Shown here: piece by piece, positions 22,275-31,200 of the stretch | How positions within the stretch are numbered: position 1 is the first letter of the stretch | Layout: every line of letters begins with the position of its first letter | From: an uncultured Ruthenibacterium sp. | Lineage (GTDB): Bacteria; Bacillota; Clostridia; Oscillospirales; Ruminococcaceae | Assembly (NCBI GenBank): GCA_910587145.1 | Contig: CAJUMH010000001.1 | Location: forward strand, 136,634-169,640 | Direction: 5' to 3' | DNA length: 33,007 nt | The notes under the pieces: generated by a model | Seen by the model: the letters and a program-made list of their open reading frames with translations, nothing else | Database searches by the model: none | What the model was told of the DNA's origin: nothing | Position numbers and translations under genes: made by a program

Positions 22275-23216
22275 TTAACTTCGACAATATCTCAAAAGCT
22301 CTGTCCTATATAAATCGTATGTATTTACGAGTGCATCTTTGAAATCATCAAGTGTCAACAAACCTTCGTCCTCTCTACCAAGGACGACTGTTTTTGTAAA
22401 GTTATATTGCAGCAAATCATATGTCTGTGATTTTTCGTTATAATCCTTTGCGTTTGCAGTCAGCCCTTGCAGGTTATCACCAAATTTAATTTTTATTGCG
22501 GCGATCATTTCGGCGAGTTTTGAACTAGAAGTAAATATGTTCTTATTGCGGCGACCTACCAGTTTGTATGTCGCAGTTTTTGTACGTACATTTCGAATCG
22601 CATCAAAATTTTCAATATCCAGCCCGATGTCGCTTAGAATTTGATCTTCAGGTACAGCTACCGTAACAGATACCTTGCTGATAATATGCTTCCGAACTAA
22701 TACTTGTAGAATATCATCAGTCATGATTGCTGCAAGGTGGGCAGAAGTATTTTCTCCCGGTTTAAGCGTTTGATCAAACAGGTTGCGGACAGCTGAAATT
22801 TTGGGAGCCCCGTTAATTCCAATGTAGCTCACAATTCCGCTCTCAAAATCAATAAGGCAGAAAGTATAAAGCTCCAGCAGCTGACTTTCGCGCATTGGTA
22901 CATTTTCTGTTTCCAATGTTGTTCGATCTCGCAGAGCAACAGTGTTAGAAGGATTTTGCTGACCGATCTTTAAGAAAGCTCTATGCTCTTCAAAGGATAT
23001 TGCTTCAATGACATAGTGTCCATTTGAAGCCGTGATATTAATTGCTTTATGATTATCGGAAAGTACCTGCATTTTTTCGTTATATATTTCCCTAAAGCAG
23101 TCTTCGATTTCGCTGTTGTTTAATTGTGTTACCCGGACAGTGCGCGTTTCCGGAAGCGGTGTTTGTTTTTCCAGTGATAGACGATAAAACGATACTTTTC
23201 TTGTTTTGCTCACCAT
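22275..23216 (-). CDS. Unrecognised 313-residue soluble protein next to hsdR
   Basis: I do not recognise this family. The product starts MVSKTRKVSFYRLSLEKQ, has no membrane segment or signal peptide, and alternates beta-rich and helical stretches (TASNGHYVIEAISFEEHRAF; LYTFCLIDFESGIVSYIGIN; KHIISKVSVTVAVPEDQIL). No nuclease, ATPase, protease or DNA-binding motif is evident. It starts 24 bases after the hsdR stop and is followed 21 bases later by the four-helix membrane protein, so all three seem to be one transcript. The size pairing (about 310 residues plus a small multi-helix protein) resembles two-gene defence systems such as Kiwa in outline, but I see no sequence basis to assign it there. 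ATG 23216 has AAAAGGA about 12 bases upstream; GTG at the second codon is an alternative. Confidence 0.8.
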   Translation of the reverse strand: MVSKTRKVSFYRLSLEKQTPLPETRTVRVTQLNNSEIEDCFREIYNEKMQVLSDNHKAINITASNGHYVIEAISFEEHRAFLKIGQQNPSNTVALRDRTTLETENVPMRESQLLELYTFCLIDFESGIVSYIGINGAPKISAVRNLFDQTLKPGENTSAHLAAIMTDDILQVLVRKHIISKVSVTVAVPEDQILSDIGLDIENFDAIRNVRTKTATYKLVGRRNKNIFTSSSKLAEMIAAIKIKFGDNLQGLTANAKDYNEKSQTYDLLQYNFTKTVVLGREDEGLLTLDDFKDALVNTYDLYRTELLRYCRS

Positions 23217-23240
23217 AGTGTTTTCGCATCCTTTTCTCTA

Positions 23241-26200
23241 TTATGTAATATCAAATCCGCCTTCAAGAATAAATCTTCTCAACATTTGGTCAATCTTCAT
23301 GTTGATCTGGAATTTCTTGATAGGCTTACCCTCTATCATTTCAAGGAAGGTTTTCGCCTTTTCCGTATCCACGGTTGCCTTCAATGTGTCAAATTTACCA
23401 AACTCATTGATATTGACTTCCGTGATTTTCGACTGCATAAAGCTACGCAGTATCGTTTCATCAACTCCGATGGCGGTGGCAAAACGGTGGATCTGGTCAT
23501 TTTTGGCGCTGGTCATATACTCTGTAATATAATTCCGGAGCGTTTTTCCTTCGTCAACTATCACATCACCGTTCTGGACATCGTGGAGGAAGATGTTTGC
23601 GTATTTTTGTTCCTCTTGTGTGAGCGTTGCAAACGACTTGTGAAGTTCATCCAGCACAGCGGCAGTTTCTGTGCCATCCTGCAACGCCTTAATGTACTTT
23701 TTGAACCGGGAGTTCATATAGTTCGCATCAATTACACCAGTATTGATTTCCGTCAGGTAAGAGTCAATTTCATACGGCACATCCTCAACACCGGCTTCTC
23801 CACTACCGCCAGCGAACAGTTCCTTATAGCGTAAAGCAAGAATCAAGTAGGTGGTTTCATCGAGGTGCAGATTTATGATCACTTTTCTGCCAACGTTCTT
23901 AAATTCATAGGACAGCTTATTCCAAGTGAAGCCCTGTATCTTAGCAGCCTCGAGATAGCTGTTAAGCTGCTTGAATAATTTAGCAAATTGTCCGCGCTCC
24001 GTATGATCAACCGGAAGTTTTTCGAAGTTCTCAATTCCAGCAGAACGGAAGATGCTCCCAATATCATCGTACAACGCATTCATTTTTTCGAGGTTGTGTT
24101 CCAGCTTGTCGGCAAATAGGCCAAGAGGTCTATCACCGGAATACAGCTTGAACGCTTCTTCAATGTTTCTCTGCATTGTATACGGTTTACGATAATAACG
24201 AATCGTGCCAAAGGGCTTCTCCGGACCATAGAGACGATTGGTACGTGAGAATGCCTGAATCAACTTTTCGTAAACCAAAATCTTATCCAAATATAGCGTG
24301 TTGATCCATTTGGAGTCAAAACCAGTCAGCATCTGATCGACAACGATCAGTAGATCAATTTGCTGGTCGGAAGTATGTTCAATTCCTTTGTACTGTTCTT
24401 TGTGCGCCAGACGATAGGAAATGTCCTTTTTGAAGGTTGCATAAGTTGCCATTTGGAACTCCATACTGTATCTGGTATTGTAATCTTTGATGATTTCAGC
24501 AATGCCCTCTTCTTTAAAAAGCCCATTACCATTGTTATCAATACTGGGGTCAAACAAAGCGGTAATCTTCAGATTGCCCTTTGCTTTAAACAGTTTATAA
24601 TACTGGATTGCCTCTGGAATGCTACTGGCAGCAAAAATCGCATGAAACTTGCTGTCGTGGCTTAGGGTTGTCCAGTTTTCCAAAATATCATCAACTACGG
24701 CACACTGATGCTCTTCGCGTTCGTACTGAGAAACAGGCAGATAATCTTCAATGCCTTTCAAATAGCTACCATCTGCCTGAGCATATCCAGCCATCGGCAC
24801 TTTTGTGTGATCCATATAATGCAGATAGACTTTTTTCTTTTTAGGGTCTGCCAACGCTTCTGCCTCAGTAGTTGCCTTAGCTCTTTCAAGTGCAACCGCT
24901 TTCCGAAGATCACGATCTTTGTATGTTGGCACCATGTATGGATCAAAGCCCAGAACATTCTTATCACGGATGCCGTCCGCAATGCTGTACCTGTGCAGCT
25001 CATTGCCGAACACATTCGAAGTAGTGCTCATTTTCTTCTGATTTTCATCGTGGATCGGCGTGCCGGTAAAGCCAAAAAACATGGCGTTCGGGAAAGTCTC
25101 TTTAATAGTCCGCAGCATTTCGCCAAACACATCACGATGAGCTTCATCAATGATAAATACAACCCGTTTATTTTGAATCAGTTCGATGTCGTGCGCATTG
25201 AAGCCATTTTCTTCTTCCACACGGCTCATTTTCTGAATAGATGTGACAATCAACGTGTTTGCGGGATCATCGCTCCGCAGTTTTGCTATGAGAATATCCG
25301 TGTTTTCTGTAGCTTGCACAGAGTCTGTATCGTCGGCAAACCCGCGATAGTCCAACAGGGACTGCGTGCCAAGTTCAACTCTGTCCATCAGGAATACAGC
25401 CTTGTCGGCATCCTTGGAAGCTGCAATCAACTGAGCCGATTTGAAGCTGGTCAGTGTTTTTCCGGAACCGGTGGTGTGCCAGATGTAGCCGCCCATCTGA
25501 TCCCTATCAGCCCATCGGCGCATAGCAACGCGGCTGGTAATACGAGAAGTCGCATAATACTGATAGCTGCGCATAACCTTCAAAATACCGTCGGTATCGT
25601 CGGCAACGGTATAGAAGCCGATCAGCTGGTGTGCCATAGGGATGGAAAGCAGATACTGTGCAATGTCTTTCCAGTTGTTCAACGGCTCATTGTTGGCATC
25701 TGCCCAGTGAAAGTAAAAATCTTTGTTGAACTTTCCGTCCGGACCGGGATTTGAAAAATAGACTGTTTCATCCGGCTGCATAGCAATAAAAATCTGCACA
25801 AGAGCAAACAATCCAGAGAAAACTCCCTCATGTGCATATTTTTCAATCTGGTTGTAGGCTTGGCTGACATCCACACCGCTGCGCTTCAGTTCGCAGTGAA
25901 TCAGTGGCATACCATTGATCAACAGCATGAAATCACCACGGCGGTTGGGCAGAACAGAGTTCCTTGCCTTGAATACCGGCTGTTCGGCAATCTGATAGCG
26001 GCTCTGACCGGCGGCAATTTCCTGACGGTCATAGATTTTCAGACTGACTTCTTTCCCGAAGTGCAGTTCATCTGCGGGATTGTCGCGTTTGACAGCAACG
26101 GTTTTACCATTGATAAAACCGTTGAGTTTCAGCGGCGTGCGCAGACGGGTAATCTGGTCAAGAATCTGCTGCATTTCGCCGTCGGTCAGCGGAACATCGT

Positions 26201-26363
26201 TCAGCCGGTCCACATCCCGGTTGTTTTCAAAGAGGATCTGTTTCCAGTTTTGGATCAGATCTTCTTCTGTTTTATAGCGCAGAATTTCCGGCTCCCAGCC
26301 ATATTTTTCTGTCAGTAAACTAATGAGCGCCGTTTCAAAGGCGGCTTCCTGTTCAAATACCAT
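23241..26363 (-). CDS. hsdR: Type I restriction endonuclease subunit R (HsdR)
   Basis: The motor and nuclease subunit of a type I restriction enzyme: it translocates DNA with ATP and cuts away from the recognition site. The 1040-residue protein has the N-terminal nuclease site (Asp144 in NRRGDFML and Glu158-Leu-Lys160 in HCELK), followed by the SF2 helicase motor: Walker A TTGSGKT at 297-303, DEAH at 406-409 in FIIDEAHRD, motif III FGFTGTPI near 430-437, and later LLIVVDQMLTGFDSK and LIQAFSRTNRL. All motifs are intact and length is normal. ATG 26363 follows AGGAGG by about seven bases, 15 bases after the hsdS stop. It is the third gene of hsdM-hsdS-hsdR. Confidence 0.96.
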   Translation of the reverse strand: MVFEQEAAFETALISLLTEKYGWEPEILRYKTEEDLIQNWKQILFENNRDVDRLNDVPLTDGEMQQILDQITRLRTPLKLNGFINGKTVAVKRDNPADELHFGKEVSLKIYDRQEIAAGQSRYQIAEQPVFKARNSVLPNRRGDFMLLINGMPLIHCELKRSGVDVSQAYNQIEKYAHEGVFSGLFALVQIFIAMQPDETVYFSNPGPDGKFNKDFYFHWADANNEPLNNWKDIAQYLLSIPMAHQLIGFYTVADDTDGILKVMRSYQYYATSRITSRVAMRRWADRDQMGGYIWHTTGSGKTLTSFKSAQLIAASKDADKAVFLMDRVELGTQSLLDYRGFADDTDSVQATENTDILIAKLRSDDPANTLIVTSIQKMSRVEEENGFNAHDIELIQNKRVVFIIDEAHRDVFGEMLRTIKETFPNAMFFGFTGTPIHDENQKKMSTTSNVFGNELHRYSIADGIRDKNVLGFDPYMVPTYKDRDLRKAVALERAKATTEAEALADPKKKKVYLHYMDHTKVPMAGYAQADGSYLKGIEDYLPVSQYEREEHQCAVVDDILENWTTLSHDSKFHAIFAASSIPEAIQYYKLFKAKGNLKITALFDPSIDNNGNGLFKEEGIAEIIKDYNTRYSMEFQMATYATFKKDISYRLAHKEQYKGIEHTSDQQIDLLIVVDQMLTGFDSKWINTLYLDKILVYEKLIQAFSRTNRLYGPEKPFGTIRYYRKPYTMQRNIEEAFKLYSGDRPLGLFADKLEHNLEKMNALYDDIGSIFRSAGIENFEKLPVDHTERGQFAKLFKQLNSYLEAAKIQGFTWNKLSYEFKNVGRKVIINLHLDETTYLILALRYKELFAGGSGEAGVEDVPYEIDSYLTEINTGVIDANYMNSRFKKYIKALQDGTETAAVLDELHKSFATLTQEEQKYANIFLHDVQNGDVIVDEGKTLRNYITEYMTSAKNDQIHRFATAIGVDETILRSFMQSKITEVNINEFGKFDTLKATVDTEKAKTFLEMIEGKPIKKFQINMKIDQMLRRFILEGGFDIT

Positions 26364-26378
26364 AGCTTGCCTCCTGTA

Positions 26379-27614
26379 TCAGACAAACATTTTTTCAAGC
26401 AGTGCTTTTTTGATGCTTTTGAGCTTTTCCAACTCACGCTGATAAAGGGTGATAAGGTTGTCGAGGTGGGTCAGATATTTCCCGATTTTTCTCTGTTCCT
26501 CAATCTGCGGCATTGGTATAGGCATTTGAAAAAACACTTCATCCTTAATCGAAAACCTATCAGACCTTGCACCAGTGTCGCCATTGAAATTCATAAAGGA
26601 ATGCCAATAGCCACATTTGAAAAAGTGTTCAAGGTAAGTAGCGTCAATATCGTGCGGACGAAATACGGTATAAAGCGGCGACATTACGCCAGTTCTGCCC
26701 AGTTTGTTGCGATTTATTGGGCCTACGGGTGCGGAAGTCGATATGCGGGGATTATATACGAAGTCCTCGTCTCGCACGATGTAATACCCGCCCAAGCTGT
26801 CAAGTTTTGCAATGTCGTGGTCAAAAAAATCTCTTTGGCTGATTATTCCAAATTCAGCGGAGTTCGTGAATGTTTCGACAAATTGTAGTCCCACATTCTT
26901 CTCTGTGACTTTATCAGCAATCTCTAATAGCTTACGCTGTTCCCAAGGGTCAGTAAATCCCTTAAAGCGAATTTCGGGGTAACTGCTGCCATTTTGCGGG
27001 AACATCTTTTCGAGCATCGACTTTTTCACATTCGTCAACTTTTCAAACTTACGCTGATGAAGGGTGATAAGGAGGTCGAGGACGGAGAAGAACCGTGCAA
27101 TAGCCATTTGTTCCTCATATTTTGGAAAACTCACTATTCCCTTGAGCGCATTTTCAGCTGACACCTTCATATCATTTTTTGCGCCCTTGTTTACCAGAGG
27201 ATGGAGGTAATTATTCACTCTGGCATCTTGCTCAAAATAGCATTGAATTAAGTCGGGAAACACATTGCCCTTTCCGTGATAAACTGCATATAAAGTTGAC
27301 ACAATGCCTGGTTTTCCCTTGTTTGCCTTGATAATTCCATAGGGATTTGTTTTGAGTGGTGACTTGGTATAAACTATATCTCCGGTCCCAACGACCCCAT
27401 AGTTTAATACGGAGGCTCCGGCGAAAGACCGGCCCTGAAATTCAATCTGATTCACTACACCTAACTCGCCGGAGACAGACAAAACATCATCTCGTGTAAA
27501 TGTGCCGTCAAGGTTCTTTTCACCAGACACTTCCAGGAAATTCTCTAGCTTACGCTGTTCCCAAGCGTCGTCAAAGCCGCGAAAACGAATGGAAGGGATT
27601 TCGGTTTTACTCAT
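26379..27614 (-). CDS. hsdS: Type I restriction specificity subunit S (HsdS)
   Basis: Recognises the bipartite DNA target for both methylation and cutting. The 411-residue protein has two target-recognition domains (about 24-165 and 230-370), each followed by a conserved helical spacer. The halves are clear internal repeats: RFRGFDDAWEQRKL (10-23) against RFKGFTDPWEQRKL (216-229), and LDLLITLHQRKFEKL (179-193) against LDNLITLYQRELEKL (384-398). The two recognition domains themselves differ, so the target should be asymmetric. Three start codons lie together (GTG 27623, ATG 27620, ATG 27614). I use ATG 27614, which overlaps the hsdM stop in ATGAGTAA. No inverted second hsdS copy is present in the window. 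Confidence 0.94.
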   Translation of the reverse strand: MSKTEIPSIRFRGFDDAWEQRKLENFLEVSGEKNLDGTFTRDDVLSVSGELGVVNQIEFQGRSFAGASVLNYGVVGTGDIVYTKSPLKTNPYGIIKANKGKPGIVSTLYAVYHGKGNVFPDLIQCYFEQDARVNNYLHPLVNKGAKNDMKVSAENALKGIVSFPKYEEQMAIARFFSVLDLLITLHQRKFEKLTNVKKSMLEKMFPQNGSSYPEIRFKGFTDPWEQRKLLEIADKVTEKNVGLQFVETFTNSAEFGIISQRDFFDHDIAKLDSLGGYYIVRDEDFVYNPRISTSAPVGPINRNKLGRTGVMSPLYTVFRPHDIDATYLEHFFKCGYWHSFMNFNGDTGARSDRFSIKDEVFFQMPIPMPQIEEQRKIGKYLTHLDNLITLYQRELEKLKSIKKALLEKMFV

Positions 27615-30393
27615 TTGCATCACACTGCAACAGAGCTTTGAACTCTGCCAATCCCTTCATGTCGTATTCATTACCTGTCAGTTCATCGATCATGGAAGAA
27701 AGCGCTTCCTCGGATTTCTGAATCTGCTCATCCAATTCCAAATAGGTCACGGCATACTTATCCGCCAACGCCTGTGCCGCCTTTTCCAGTGTGTCAATGA
27801 TTGCATCCGGCATGGCACGGAGAGATGCGCACAGCGGAACAATCCATTTCAGGCGCAGGAGGTCAAGAACTTGCTCATCGCTCAGCCCTTCAATGGTTTC
27901 TTTGGTTTTCATGTGGAGCGCATAGGATTTTTCTTTGACATCCTTTTTGACGGCTTTTTCTTCCGTCATCAGCTTATCAGCACAGACCATCTTCGCCTCA
28001 AAGGAATCTTCCGGGAAGGAATATGCCTCGCGCAGCGTTTTCATATAAGCCGCGGCTTTGCCCTTGGTATACGGGGCATTTCCATCTACAAACGCCCAGT
28101 TCACTTCCTTATGCTCAAAGATATATTGCAGTTTCGCCGCCTTTCCGGCTTTGGCATCTATCAATGCAGCATATCCCTGCAAACCAAGCAATTCCGGGGA
28201 AGAGATATCTGCATAGATTTCCGCAAGTTTTGCTGCAAACTCTTTGGGGACAAATGCAGTATTGTCATCATTCAAGAACTCGCCGCGGTCACCCTCGTCA
28301 ATGGAATCTATGATCTCTGCTAATTCGGCAGAAATTTCATCCAGTCTGGATTCCTTTGCCTTGAGCGCATCATAATCTTCCCGCAGAAGCGTAGTCTGTA
28401 CTAGATCAAAGGGTATGACATGGCCTACCCAGCCGTTTTGTACTTCTTCGTCCTTATCGTCTTTCTTTTTGATGACCATGTTGGGGTCTACCTGCTTTGT
28501 GGCAGCAAAACCCTCTGTCTGGATAATTTCAAGATCAGCGGAAATCATGTTCCACTTGTCATCCAGCAACTGATACGCCTGATATTTGTCGATCAGAGGG
28601 AGCGGTGCAACACGGCTAAAAATATTCTGGGTAATAGCATCCTCAGCTTTGGAGATATTCATATCCATCATGTTCCCGATCAGCTCGGCGTCCAGATATG
28701 TATCAAGATCCGCGAACGCTGACTGGTGTGCTGCAATGAACGCTTGTACATCGGCGCCGCCTTCGATGGCATCTTTGATGTTTTCAACTGCCAATCTTGA
28801 ATACGGGGTTTCATCGGCGGCAAACAGAACACTTCTCAGCTGAGGGAACGCAGTCCAATACTGTTCCAGAAAATCAATTTCATGGTTGGGAATGCCGCCG
28901 TACATGGTGGCGTAAATATCCCAAGTTTCTGTCGCTTCGGAAGAATCGATATAACGGGGAATATTCAGGTTATATCCATTGCGGCGAATCTCTTCCTTGG
29001 AAACCAGTCGGGCAAACTTTTCAATACTCTCAGGGCGGGCGGCAATAGCGTCCACAATTCTCTTGATGTCCGATGCCATTAGTTTGTTGGTCTTACCAAC
29101 TTTGGTGAATCCCTTGGAAGCGTCGATAAAAAGCACATCAGAAGCTTCACGTTTTTGCCGTAAAACCATAATGATGGTGGGAATACCCGTGCCATAGAAA
29201 ATATTTGCGGGCAGTCCGATAATTGCTTCGATGTTGTTATTTTCGATCAGATTTCGGCGAATACGTCCCTCGCCTTCACCCAGTCCATCAGCGCCTCCAA
29301 CAGCATCACCACGGAACAGAACACCATGAGGAAGGACGATGGTCATAATACCGTCTGGTTTTACATGGTACAGGTCATGAAGCAGGAAGGCATAGTCAGC
29401 TTTTCCTTTTGGTGCCATGCCATAGCGATAGCGGGGTTCGGTTTCCTTGTGAGACGGATCCCAGTGCTGTGAATACGGTGGGTTGGAAACCACAGCATCC
29501 AGATACAACGGGTTATACGTCTGAGTGACATCATCGTACATAGGCCAGTCCTGCTCCAATGTATCGCCACAGCGAGTGAAGATATTGGCTGGATTGATGC
29601 CGCGCATAACAAGATTCATACGGGTCAGATTGTATGTGTTTTCCTTCAGCTCCTGCGCATAGTACATGATGCCGTCTTTGTTCTTCAGGTACTTGGCAGC
29701 ACTCTTGCCTATGGTGATCAAAAGAGAGCCAGAACCGCTCGTAGGATCATATATTTCGATTTTCTCACGATCCTTCAAGTGGTTTGCGACAATCTCAGAC
29801 ATAAGCTGAGACACTTCATGAGGCGTATAAAACTCACCGGCCTTCTTCCCAGCATTTGCAGCAAAGTTGCTGATCAAATATTCGTAAATAAAGCCTAAAA
29901 CGTCATAGTCCTGCCTGCCATCGGTAGGAATATCCTTAATCAGCTGAATCAAGTCGCGGATAGCTTTGGTTTGATTGCTGGTGCTGTCACCAAGTTTGCT
30001 CAGACCAGTTTCCAGTGTATTAAAAATTTTGCTGAACACCTTTTTCTGCGTATCACTGATCAAGCGATTGAATGCAGAAAGAGCAGTTCTCACATTGTCA
30101 ACAGTAAAGTTATTTCCATTATCCAGCCATGTCGAGAAAAGATTATCATAGGCGATAAAATAGCCAAGGTGTTGCTGACAATAATCAACAAGTTCCTCGT
30201 TGTTCTCATGTACATGTTCCTGAAGGTCAGCTTCTTCATATCCGTCCTTTTTTAGAAAATCTACTTCTTTGTCAGAGAGAAACTTATAGAAGATGAAACC
30301 AAGAATGTAGTCTTTATATTCGTTAGCCTCGATCTTGGATCGCATTTTGTTTGCGGATTCCCAGATTTTATTGGCAAGCTGTTGTTTGTTCAT
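27607..30393 (-). CDS. hsdM: Type I restriction-modification DNA methyltransferase subunit M (HsdM), long form
   Basis: The adenine-N6 methyltransferase subunit, protecting host DNA and forming the core of the restriction complex. The 928-residue protein has the HsdM N-terminal helical domain (NKQQLANKIWESANKMRSK), then FYTPHEVSQLM near 188-198, the SAM-binding DPTSGSGS (216-223) and catalytic NPPY (304-307). The C-terminal 350 or so residues are an extended helical region beyond the ~520-residue E. coli-type HsdM, with a Lys/Asp-rich stretch (KKKDDKDEE) inside; long forms of this sort occur in Firmicutes. ATG 30393 has AAAGGAG nine bases upstream, so the longer frame to 30441 is not needed. 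It is the first gene of the hsd operon. Confidence 0.94.
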   Translation of the reverse strand: MNKQQLANKIWESANKMRSKIEANEYKDYILGFIFYKFLSDKEVDFLKKDGYEEADLQEHVHENNEELVDYCQQHLGYFIAYDNLFSTWLDNGNNFTVDNVRTALSAFNRLISDTQKKVFSKIFNTLETGLSKLGDSTSNQTKAIRDLIQLIKDIPTDGRQDYDVLGFIYEYLISNFAANAGKKAGEFYTPHEVSQLMSEIVANHLKDREKIEIYDPTSGSGSLLITIGKSAAKYLKNKDGIMYYAQELKENTYNLTRMNLVMRGINPANIFTRCGDTLEQDWPMYDDVTQTYNPLYLDAVVSNPPYSQHWDPSHKETEPRYRYGMAPKGKADYAFLLHDLYHVKPDGIMTIVLPHGVLFRGDAVGGADGLGEGEGRIRRNLIENNNIEAIIGLPANIFYGTGIPTIIMVLRQKREASDVLFIDASKGFTKVGKTNKLMASDIKRIVDAIAARPESIEKFARLVSKEEIRRNGYNLNIPRYIDSSEATETWDIYATMYGGIPNHEIDFLEQYWTAFPQLRSVLFAADETPYSRLAVENIKDAIEGGADVQAFIAAHQSAFADLDTYLDAELIGNMMDMNISKAEDAITQNIFSRVAPLPLIDKYQAYQLLDDKWNMISADLEIIQTEGFAATKQVDPNMVIKKKDDKDEEVQNGWVGHVIPFDLVQTTLLREDYDALKAKESRLDEISAELAEIIDSIDEGDRGEFLNDDNTAFVPKEFAAKLAEIYADISSPELLGLQGYAALIDAKAGKAAKLQYIFEHKEVNWAFVDGNAPYTKGKAAAYMKTLREAYSFPEDSFEAKMVCADKLMTEEKAVKKDVKEKSYALHMKTKETIEGLSDEQVLDLLRLKWIVPLCASLRAMPDAIIDTLEKAAQALADKYAVTYLELDEQIQKSEEALSSMIDELTGNEYDMKGLAEFKALLQCDANE

Positions 30394-30427
30394 AATTGTT
30401 GCTCCTTTGTAGAACTCTGCTATAATC

Positions 30428-30440
30428 TGTCGAATCGACA
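30428..30440. promoter_or_regulatory. 13-bp palindrome upstream of hsdM, probable operator
   Basis: TGTCGA-A-TCGACA is a perfect palindrome around one base, 35 bases before the hsdM start and just upstream of an ATTATAG-like -10 region on the minus strand. It suits a dimeric repressor, for example the small HTH protein encoded next door, but that pairing is inferred. Confidence 0.45.
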
Positions 30441-30461
30441 ATTTAGGTAGATTCGTGACAA

Positions 30462-30505
30462 GGGGTCAGTGCGCCCATTCGCACCCGCGAGATGGAATAG
30501 ACCCC
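30462..30505. other. Nested hairpins between the HTH gene and hsdM
   Basis: GGGGTC (30462-30467) pairs with GACCCC (30500-30505) and encloses GTGCG-CCCATT-CGCAC (30469-30484). No T-run follows in either direction. The rest of the 30394-30540 spacer holds the palindrome and promoter region only. Confidence 0.45.
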
Positions 30506-30540
30506 ATTATTTCGAGTTAGAGTCGCTGATATGATGCGGC

Positions 30541-30744
30541 TCATTTTTCATTTTCGGCGGGCTTCTTGATATACTTGCCGTTCTTGATTCTCGCGTCCGC
30601 TGGCTTCTCTGCGTCCTCTGGAATCCCCCAGACCGAGCCAATGCGGATAGCACCGGGGACGCGCCCCTCGCCGCACAAAATCTGAATACGGCGGGTGGAG
30701 ATACCCCAGCGTTCGGCGGTTTGCGCGATAGATAAATACTTCAT
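30541..30744 (-). CDS. Small helix-turn-helix protein (excisionase/MerR-like)
   Basis: A 67-residue protein that is almost wholly one winged-helix or MerR-like DNA-binding domain: YLSIAQTAERWGISTRRIQILCGEGRVPGAIRIGSVWGIPEDAEKP. This is the pattern of excisionase-like HTH_17 proteins, often encoded in front of type I restriction genes or as the excision factor of an integrated element. The Lys-rich C-terminus is unstructured. ATG 30744 has CAGGAG about nine bases upstream. It lies 147 bases before hsdM in the same direction and could regulate it. Confidence 0.85.
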   Translation of the reverse strand: MKYLSIAQTAERWGISTRRIQILCGEGRVPGAIRIGSVWGIPEDAEKPADARIKNGKYIKKPAENEK

Positions 30745-30899
30745 GGGCGGTACTCCTGTTGCAGTTCATTTCTACGTCTGCTTATAAAATCACAGAATAA
30801 TTATAATCGTCAAAGCGAATAAAAGCAAGGGCTTTCCCGAAAAGTTCAGGAAGTATTTTCAATTCAGAAATCAAGGGCTTGGGGCTTCCCCAACAACAA

Positions 30900-30939
30900 A
30901 ATGAGCAGTTCGGGCGCAGGGCTGAACCGCTCATTTTTC
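30900..30939 (+). terminator. Bidirectional terminator hairpin
   Basis: AAATGAGC (30900-30907) pairs with GCTCATTT (30930-30937), with inner GTTC/GAAC pairs, followed by Ts to 30939. On the minus strand it ends in TTTTGTTGTTG. A second hairpin, CCGGTGT/ACACCGG (30940-30959), follows directly. No gene lies in 30745-31200. Confidence 0.6.
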
Positions 30940-30984
30940 CGGTGTGTACGGACACCGGATGTGCTTGCTGCTCTCTCAAATCTC

Positions 30985-30998
30985 ATATCCGCGGATAT
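30985..30998. repeat. 14-bp perfect palindrome
   Basis: ATATCCGCGGATAT reads the same on both strands. It sits between two terminator-like hairpins upstream of mobC. Confidence 0.7.
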
Positions 30999-31001
30999 AA
31001 C

Positions 31002-31040
31002 GCGCTCCCGCTTTCGCAAAAGCAGGGGCGCATATTTTTT
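31002..31040 (+). terminator. Intrinsic terminator upstream of mobC
   Basis: GCGCTCCCGCTTT (31002-31014) pairs with AAAGCAGGGGCGC (31019-31031) with one mismatch and one G-U pair over loop CGCA, followed by ATATTTTTTG. It would stop plus-strand transcripts from an upstream gene, now lost. Confidence 0.65.
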
Positions 31041-31080
31041 GAAAATCTTTCGTTTCGATACCTGCGTTTAGATGAAGAAA

Positions 31081-31185
31081 TGTCCGTTGTAAAGTGAGGA
31101 GCAACGAATCGCCAATGCCATTGTCCTCAAAATTTTCTCTGTGGAGACCCCCTAATCCGCCGAAAAATTGTCCGTTGTATTGTGA
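31081..31185. repeat. 17-bp direct repeat before mobC; possible transfer-origin region
   Basis: TGTCCGTTGTAAAGTGA (31081-31097) recurs as TGTCCGTTGTATTGTGA (31169-31185), 88 bases apart, each followed by a GGAG. Transfer origins usually lie just upstream of mobC in such elements, so these could be binding repeats. They may instead be a duplicated leader. Confidence 0.45.
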
Positions 31186-31200
31186 AAGGAGTGTTTCAAT

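Noticed and set aside
30421..30426. Plus-strand TATAAT as a promoter
   Set aside because: No acceptable -35 at 16-18 bases and no plus-strand gene follows; probably incidental to the minus-strand control region.
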